Source: Alkalihalobacillus deserti (GTDB taxonomy: Bacteria > Bacillota > Bacilli > Bacillales > Bacillaceae_D). Taken from it: 64,000 bases of DNA. Below the pieces are notes generated by a model. It saw only the letters and a program-made list of their open reading frames with translations, was not told the DNA's origin and made no database searches. The DNA lies in assembly GCF_020734105.1 (NCBI RefSeq), contig NZ_JAJAFR010000005.1:1-64000 (forward strand), written 5' to 3'. Both the position numbers and the translations under genes were made by a program. This document shows, in pieces, positions 59,826 through 64,000 of the stretch (the first letter of the stretch is position 1; every line of letters begins with the position of its first letter).

Positions 59826-59859
59826 CGGAGAACCTTCTCATAAGTAAGTGAGGTCTTTT
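59826..59859 (+). repeat. att-like site E
   Basis: CGGAGAACCTTCTCATAAGTAAG then TGAGGTCTTTT. Against the rlmH end it differs at six or so positions over 32 nt but keeps the CATAAGTAA and TGAGG parts. Upstream ATCCTAAATAAG replaces the TTTAGAT arm. It separates the DoxX module from the FecCD remnant. Confidence 0.6.
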
Positions 59860-59872
59860 ACAGATACCACAA

Positions 59873-59903
59873 AACCCCTTGAATGATAATTTCTCAAGGG
59901 GGT
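59873..59903 (-). terminator. Terminator at the end of the FecCD remnant
   Basis: AACCCCTTGA pairs with TCAAGGGGGTT. Confidence 0.6.
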
Positions 59904-59925
59904 TCATCTAAAGTATTAACTTTGT

Positions 59926-60478
59926 CTATAAACGAGACAAAGTAAACGGAATAAGGACCACTAACCAAGGAAGGATGGCCCAAATAAATGGCCAATCAGA
60001 GCCCCATATATTCCCGGCCAACCATTTAGCGATAAAATCGACTTTAAAAGGATCGACGGAGGAAAAGAGAAGGATCATGACACCTGATAGCGCCATAGAA
60101 AATCCAACACCTGTTAGCACCAAACGAACTGGTTGAAGACCTGTAGTTCTGCTATAGGAGAACAAATAGATAGCACAGGCCGTCAAAAGCAGAGACAAAG
60201 GCCACAACGGGTAGTAAATAAACAAACATCCCTTCTTTAATGAGAAAAAATAAAAAGTAAACGGCTACACCTACTCCAGCACCTGCGTTAATCCCAATGA
60301 TGCCTGGGTCAGCTAAATCATTTCGGGTAATTCCTTGTAAAATAGCACCAGATAAGGCAAGTGCCATTCCTACTAATAGTGTAACGATGATTCTTGGTAA
60401 CCGAACGGAATACAACACAAATTCCTCTTTAAAACAATTGATTAGATAAACTACAGTGTAAATGTACAGATCAAACAA
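59926..60478 (-). pseudogene. FecCD-type siderophore permease remnant
   Basis: On the minus strand an N-part with VRLPRIIVTLLVGMALALSG and ITRNDLADPGIIGINAGAGV (60152-60478) continues in another frame with LLLTACAIYLFSYSRTTGLQ, VRLVLTGVGFSMA and KWLAGNIWGSDWPFIW (59926-60225). A frameshift near 60183 splits it. The first helix and about the last 100 residues of a normal 330-residue FecCD permease are missing. No ABC ATPase or binding protein gene remains nearby. Confidence 0.8.
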
Positions 60479-60479
60479 G

Positions 60480-60526
60480 AAAAATTCATGAAAAAAAAGG
60501 TTATCAACCTTCTTTTCATGAATTTT
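60480..60526. terminator. Terminator hairpin
   Basis: AAAATTCATGAAAA pairs with TTTTCATGAATTTT, with GGTT/AACC inside. It lies between the FecCD remnant and a small gene on the same strand and could end the latter's transcript. Confidence 0.65.
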
Positions 60527-60535
60527 AAGAATGCC

Positions 60536-60670
60536 CTACGTATCTCTTTTCCTGTAAAGCGCACCTCCAGTTTTGCCTTCATTGATAACACGGTCAATAT
60601 CTAAATAGGGCTTGCCACGTATGGCTTCATTAGAAATGAATTTGTTAGTTTCCTTCTTATTATCTTTCAT
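60536..60670 (-). CDS. Small basic protein, unknown (44 residues)
   Basis: The frame reads MKDNKKETNKFISNEAIRGK, then PYLDIDRVINEGKTGGALYR, then KRDT. It is charged, with no membrane segment. GGAGGT lies 10 nt before the ATG. The ATG overlaps the stop of the upstream 78-residue frame (TAATG), so translation may be coupled. A hairpin terminator follows the stop. I do not recognise a family. Confidence 0.5.
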   Translation of the reverse strand: MKDNKKETNKFISNEAIRGKPYLDIDRVINEGKTGGALYRKRDT

Positions 60671-60906
60671 TAGATGACTACCTCCAAGGTAATAAAATCA
60701 TTATGTTTGTGTAGTTTACCCAATTTATTGCTCCTTATTTTCTTAAGAGGGACAAATTCGAGTGATTTAATTGAAAATGAATTAATCGTATGAATACTTT
60801 TTAGTTTTGTGCAGTTAGAAGCGAATTTAAGGTCACTTATTACAAATGATCGATAAAAGCGCATAAAGTATTTTGTCACTATTTTTGAAATTAAGTAATG
60901 AATCAT
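60670..60906 (-). CDS. Hypothetical protein (78 residues)
   Basis: An open frame beginning MIHYLISKIVTKYFMRFYRS and ending GKLHKHNDFITLEVVI. It is basic with no clear domain. The ribosome site is weak. Its stop overlaps the start of the 44-residue gene, which speaks for a two-gene unit, but it may also only carry the ribosome site for that gene. Confidence 0.3.
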   Translation of the reverse strand: MIHYLISKIVTKYFMRFYRSFVISDLKFASNCTKLKSIHTINSFSIKSLEFVPLKKIRSNKLGKLHKHNDFITLEVVI

Positions 60907-61118
60907 TGATTGATGCGAAAACGTGAAAAATAGGGGGCTTTGTGTGGTATTTCTAGGTTAATAAAGAGAGAAGTGGGTATTATAAATAAAAGAAATTATT
61001 CGGTAACACTTTGAAGATGTCATTGTATAGACATTGCATTGAGAAGTATCATAAAATGGTAATACATGTAGACTTATGATAGTATTTACAGCAGCATAGA
61101 AAGAGGAAGTGAGCTTAA

Positions 61119-61475
61119 GTGATAAACATAACGATTCCAACACCGAATGTCACCATTACGAAACAGGATAATCCAGAGTTAAGTAATATTTATGGATTTA
61201 CTGACTTTCACCTAATTCCTAGAGATAAGGGTGGTATTTTTATGTTTTATAACGACAACAAGGAACTATTGTTTGTTGGTAAGGCAAGGAAGTTAAGACC
61301 AAGAATAAAAAAACATTTTGAGGATAATGTATCCGCGATTAGAATGCATAGAGATGAAGTTACTAAAATTGACGTTTGTTTGATTGAAGATCCTGTTGAT
61401 AGAGAGATCTATGAAACGTATATTATTAATGAACTCAAGGCAAAACACAATGTAGATAAAGTATTTTTTAGATAA
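61119..61475 (+). CDS. Stand-alone GIY-YIG domain protein
   Basis: A 118-residue protein. GIFMFYNDNKELLFVGKARK corresponds to the GIY...YIG core (here GIF and FVG), then the catalytic-type Arg in LRPRIKKHFED, the Glu in EIYETYIINELKAKHN and the final Asn. Both core Tyr residues of the motif are changed to Phe, yet Arg and Glu are kept. GIY-YIG domains cut or bind DNA (UvrC, homing enzymes). The start is GTG behind GAGGAAGTGAG. A possible lone nuclease of unknown use. Confidence 0.8.
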   Translation: MINITIPTPNVTITKQDNPELSNIYGFTDFHLIPRDKGGIFMFYNDNKELLFVGKARKLRPRIKKHFEDNVSAIRMHRDEVTKIDVCLIEDPVDREIYETYIINELKAKHNVDKVFFR

Positions 61476-61491
61476 AACCAATAATATAAAA

Positions 61492-61536
61492 GCAATGAGT
61501 GCAGTCACGTTAGACGATGCTTATTGCTTTTTTGTT
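61492..61536 (+). terminator. Hairpin after the GIY-YIG gene
   Basis: AAAAGCAAT pairs with ATTGCTTTT around GAGTGCAGTCACGTTAGACG. The left part (AAGCAATGAGTGCAG) equals the start of repeat copy c, so it may derive from the intergenic element. It is followed by TTTTGTT. The rest of the gap up to 61689 has no gene that I can support. Confidence 0.55.
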
Positions 61537-61689
61537 ATCGAAGCGTAAGTAATGTCCTAAAAAGTATGACGATTCAACTACACACTTTCTTCCCTCCCTT
61601 AATAAAAGGAGGAAGTCGGGTGGTTACTACCGTGTTTTGTAGATGGACTGCTTGGTTTCCTTTAGCAGAAACGTTGAGGATAACAGCAA

Positions 61690-61733
61690 AAAGGTCTGGC
61701 CTAAGAAAATTCCCTTCTTAGATCAGACCTTTA
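61690..61733. terminator. Terminator at the 3' side of the MFS gene
   Basis: AAAGGTCTG...CTAAGAA pairs with TTCTTAG...CAGACCTTT. It could end transcription from either side. Confidence 0.75.
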
Positions 61734-61755
61734 AACGTCAAAATCGTATAAATTT

Positions 61756-62937
61756 TTACGTGCTTGGAACGGAACTTTTCGTTTTTGCTTTATAAATTTG
61801 ATATAAAAGTAAGGCGAAAACAGATAAAACGATTCCTAAAATATAAGGTAGCCCAATCGCAATCGTAAAGAGCCAACCTCCAAGTGGAGGACCGATGATT
61901 CGACCAAGTGAATCAAAAGAAGATAATAGCCCTGTTGTACGGCCATATCCGGTTGGTGATGCTTTTGTTAGCAAGGATGAAACACTCGGGCGAATAAAGC
62001 CGTTACCGACCCCGAAAATCGTCAAATAAAGAGCGGCCGTTAAAAAACTATCAACCAATAAAATAAGGGAAAAGCCTACGGCAGAAATCACAATCCCAAT
62101 CTGAATGACTAATCCTTCGCCATATCTCTTCGTTAATCTTCCTACAAGTCCACCCTGTACAATCGCTCCTGAGAGCCCCATTATCATAAAGATGTAACCT
62201 AGCTCGACAGCTCCTAAATTAGCTCTCTCATAAGCAAAATAAGCAAAGGTCGCTTCTAGACCAGCTAATGACAAAGAGACAAACCATTGCAGAATGAAAA
62301 GAATGGAAACAGGACCTTTAAGAGCATGGAGCAAGGGAGTTCTTTCTTTTAACTGCTTGTTGCGTTGTTCCGGACTTAAAGATTCCTTTAACACGAACAT
62401 GACAAATAGAAACGTAATAATAGACAATGCACCAGCTATGTAAAAAGGGATGCTTAAACCAGACTGAGAAAAGATTCCGCCTATAGCCGGGCCTAAAACA
62501 AATCCTAAACCGATAGCGGCCCCAATGATTCCCATCCCTTTCCCACGGTCTTCCTCTGATGTAATATCTGCTACATACGCCATAACAGCTGGCATATTAG
62601 CAGAAGAGAAAAATCCTCCGATGATCCTTGCCGCAAACAGCATCCATAGGGTGGAGGAGACGGCCATTAAGAAAAAGGATAATGCCAATCCAAAAATACC
62701 AATCATCATCACAGGCTTTCGCCCAATTTGGTCAGAGACTCGTCCCCACATCGGCGCAAATAGAAGTTGCATGACAGAATATACGGCCATTAATAACCCT
62801 AATTGTGTCGGAGAAGCGCCTATTTCTTCTACGTAAAACGGCATCACAGGAATAATGATCCCAAACCCGACCATGACGAGAAACATAACGGCAAATAAAA
62901 CAGGTAATGCTTTTTTTGTTTCCAATATAATGTTCAC
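61756..62937 (-). CDS. MFS multidrug-type efflux transporter
   Basis: A 393-residue major facilitator with twelve predicted spans. Motif A is GRVSDQIGRKPVM between spans 2 and 3, and motif C, GLGFVLGPAIGG, marks it as a drug:H+ antiporter of the 12-span group. It resembles TetA- and YkuC-like exporters. The substrate cannot be told. A palindrome at 62986-63012 may bind its repressor. Confidence 0.9.
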   Translation of the reverse strand: MNIILETKKALPVLFAVMFLVMVGFGIIIPVMPFYVEEIGASPTQLGLLMAVYSVMQLLFAPMWGRVSDQIGRKPVMMIGIFGLALSFFLMAVSSTLWMLFAARIIGGFFSSANMPAVMAYVADITSEEDRGKGMGIIGAAIGLGFVLGPAIGGIFSQSGLSIPFYIAGALSIITFLFVMFVLKESLSPEQRNKQLKERTPLLHALKGPVSILFILQWFVSLSLAGLEATFAYFAYERANLGAVELGYIFMIMGLSGAIVQGGLVGRLTKRYGEGLVIQIGIVISAVGFSLILLVDSFLTAALYLTIFGVGNGFIRPSVSSLLTKASPTGYGRTTGLLSSFDSLGRIIGPPLGGWLFTIAIGLPYILGIVLSVFALLLYQIYKAKTKSSVPST

Positions 62938-62985
62938 TCCAGATTCCTTGCTGATTTTTGGTGTTTTAATGTTGTTATTTTAACA

Positions 62986-63012
62986 TATTACAACGCTTTC
63001 TGTTGTGTAATA
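62986..63012. promoter_or_regulatory. Palindrome upstream of the MFS gene
   Basis: TATTACAAC-N7-GTTGTGTAATA is an inverted repeat with one extra base on the right, about 50 nt before the MFS start. MarR- and TetR-type repressors bind such sites. No repressor gene is adjacent in the window. The remaining sequence up to 63277 shows no gene. Confidence 0.4.
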
Positions 63013-63277
63013 AGTGTAGCGGGTAGGGATGAGATGTCGACTGTAAGATTTTTAATGATATTTGAGTGACTCTATCCGATCAATTTTATATTCGTTTTAG
63101 ATAGTTCAAGAAAAAATCCTCTTTTTTACTATAACAGCAAAATTCCAAATTCCTAGGTTTTTCCGTCCCATATAATAAAGTCGTAGTGACATTCCTCACA
63201 GTTTTCTGACTACTGTAATGATATTCTTGGGATAGATAAACTTACGAAATAGTCGAAAAATAAGGAAGGATTTTCTA

Positions 63278-63770
63278 ATGACTAATTTAAACGGTAAGAT
63301 TGCGATTGTAACAGGTAGAAACACATGAACTGTCTACTGAAGACTACAAAAAAGTCATTGCAGTTAATCAAGATGGTGTATTCTATGCTGCTAAATATGC
63401 GATTGTGGAAATGCTTAAAACAGGAGGCGGTTCTATAATAAACACTTCTTCTATTTTAGGTACCGTTGGTCAAGCTGGGGTATTTGCCTACAATGCCAGT
63501 AAAGGCGCTGTAAATATTTTAACAAAGTCTTTTGCACATGAGTATGCGGGGAGAAATATTAGAGTGAACGCTGTTTGTCCTGGTTATGTAGAAACTGGAA
63601 TGGTTAACAAGGAAGCACTTGGCGACTATTATGATGGCCTTGTTGCAAACCATCCAGTTGGTAGACTTGGCAGTGTGGATGAAATTGCCCATGCGATGGT
63701 GTTTTTAAGTGAGAACGACTTTGTTACGGGTACGGTTTTAATCATTGATGGTGGATATACAGCTCAATAG
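63278..63770 (+). pseudogene. Short-chain dehydrogenase with internal deletion
   Basis: The gene starts normally with AAGGAAGG and MTNLNGKIAIVTG. After VTG the sequence jumps to HELSTEDYKKVIAVNQDGVF in another frame, so about 80 residues (the glycine-rich motif remainder and NNAG) are missing. The rest is intact: INTSSILGTVGQ, the catalytic YNASK in FAYNASKGAVNIL, VNAVCPGYVETGM and the C-terminal TGTVLIIDGGYTAQ. Most of the NAD-binding part is lost, so it cannot work as an oxidoreductase. Confidence 0.88.
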
Positions 63771-63890
63771 TAAAAAAAGTGGAGTAAATAACCGGAAAAA
63801 GCACCTAGGAAACGCAGCTGAAGCTGAGTATGTGTGTTTATATGGCTAAAGATTAATAGAATAGCTTGAAATTTCAAACCTAAATAGATT

Positions 63891-63913
63891 AGCAAAGGCA
63901 TCTTGCCTTTGCT
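63891..63913 (+). terminator. Terminator after the SDR remnant
   Basis: AGCAAAGGCA pairs with TGCCTTTGCT around 3 nt. The following sequence to the window end has no supported gene. Confidence 0.6.
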
Positions 63914-64000
63914 TTCACTCTGAGTAATTGTAAGTTGGTAGAACCCTTGACAGATGAAATGTATGCGCTTTGTGTTGAAGTAAGGCTTAAGTTAGTTTAT

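Noticed and set aside
46579-59859. Att-like repeats as decayed rlmH paralogues
   Set aside because: Only the last about 20 coding bases and the following 3' sequence are shared; no upstream rlmH coding sequence is present at the other sites.
61524-61721. 65-codon frame upstream of the MFS terminator
   Set aside because: No ribosome site and no recognisable protein pattern; it overlaps a hairpin.
46601-64000. Prophage or plasmid insertion
   Set aside because: No phage structural, replication, integrase or transposase gene is seen; gene content is metabolic and regulatory.

Overview
The window is about 64 kb of low-GC Bacillaceae chromosome centred on the replication origin. Gene order and protein content match the Bacillus dnaA region: 16S rRNA - (HD-GYP) - gyrA - gyrB - remB - recF - yaaA - dnaN - dnaA on the minus strand, then oriC, then rpmH - rnpA - yidC - jag - mnmE - mnmG - rsmG - noc - soj - spo0J on the plus strand. 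Sporulation genes (yyaC, tgl, yjcZ-type), walRKHIJ and a strongly acidic GyrA tail suggest a spore former, perhaps an alkaliphilic or halotolerant relative of Bacillus. The species cannot be fixed from this sequence.

Layout. 1-11.0 kb: start of an rrn operon with tandem promoters, a degenerate HD-GYP gene, gyrase and the dnaA operon. 9.5-11.5 kb: bipartite oriC, with a DnaA-box field upstream of dnaA and an unwinding element with DnaA-trios between dnaA and dnaN. 11.6-22 kb: ribosomal, RNA-modification and chromosome-segregation genes, with a perfect parS inside spo0J. 22-36 kb: cysteine desulfurase-like gene, DUF554, yyaC, YkvI-type carrier, DUF951, ychF, rpsF-ssb-rpsR, yybS, gdpP-rplI, dnaB helicase and purA with PurR boxes. 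36.2-36.6 kb: five tRNAs. 36.9-46.6 kb: a LysM/G5/M23 peptidase with a WalR-like box, walRKHIJ, htrA, a CxxH/CxxC protein inside a cluster of DnaA boxes, and rlmH.

Downstream of rlmH the character changes. The 3' end of rlmH (the sequence used as attB by staphylococcal SCC elements) recurs, always in the same orientation, near 46.78, 48.84, 55.17, 56.25 and 59.83 kb, in two cases with an inverted repeat just inside the site. These sites cut the region into short modules: tgl (frameshifted) plus a yjcZ-like gene; a complete alanine-catabolism set (alr, ald, adeR-like activator, Na+/alanine symporter with two cre-like boxes); a DoxX-like gene; and an AI-2E permease / cls remnant / XRE-cupin / DoxX module. 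Remnants of BCCT, Fic, cls, FecCD and SDR genes are scattered there, as expected of a hot spot for gain and loss. No recombinase gene is visible in the window.

A second unexpected signal is a family of about 80-100 nt intergenic elements in the core region (between gyrA and gyrB, after mnmG, noc, spo0J, rplI and rpmH, near yyaC, and after htrA). The better copies share a three-stem fold with compensatory base changes. In most cases the element directly follows a 17-19 bp perfect hairpin, and in two places part of that hairpin is duplicated on the far side.
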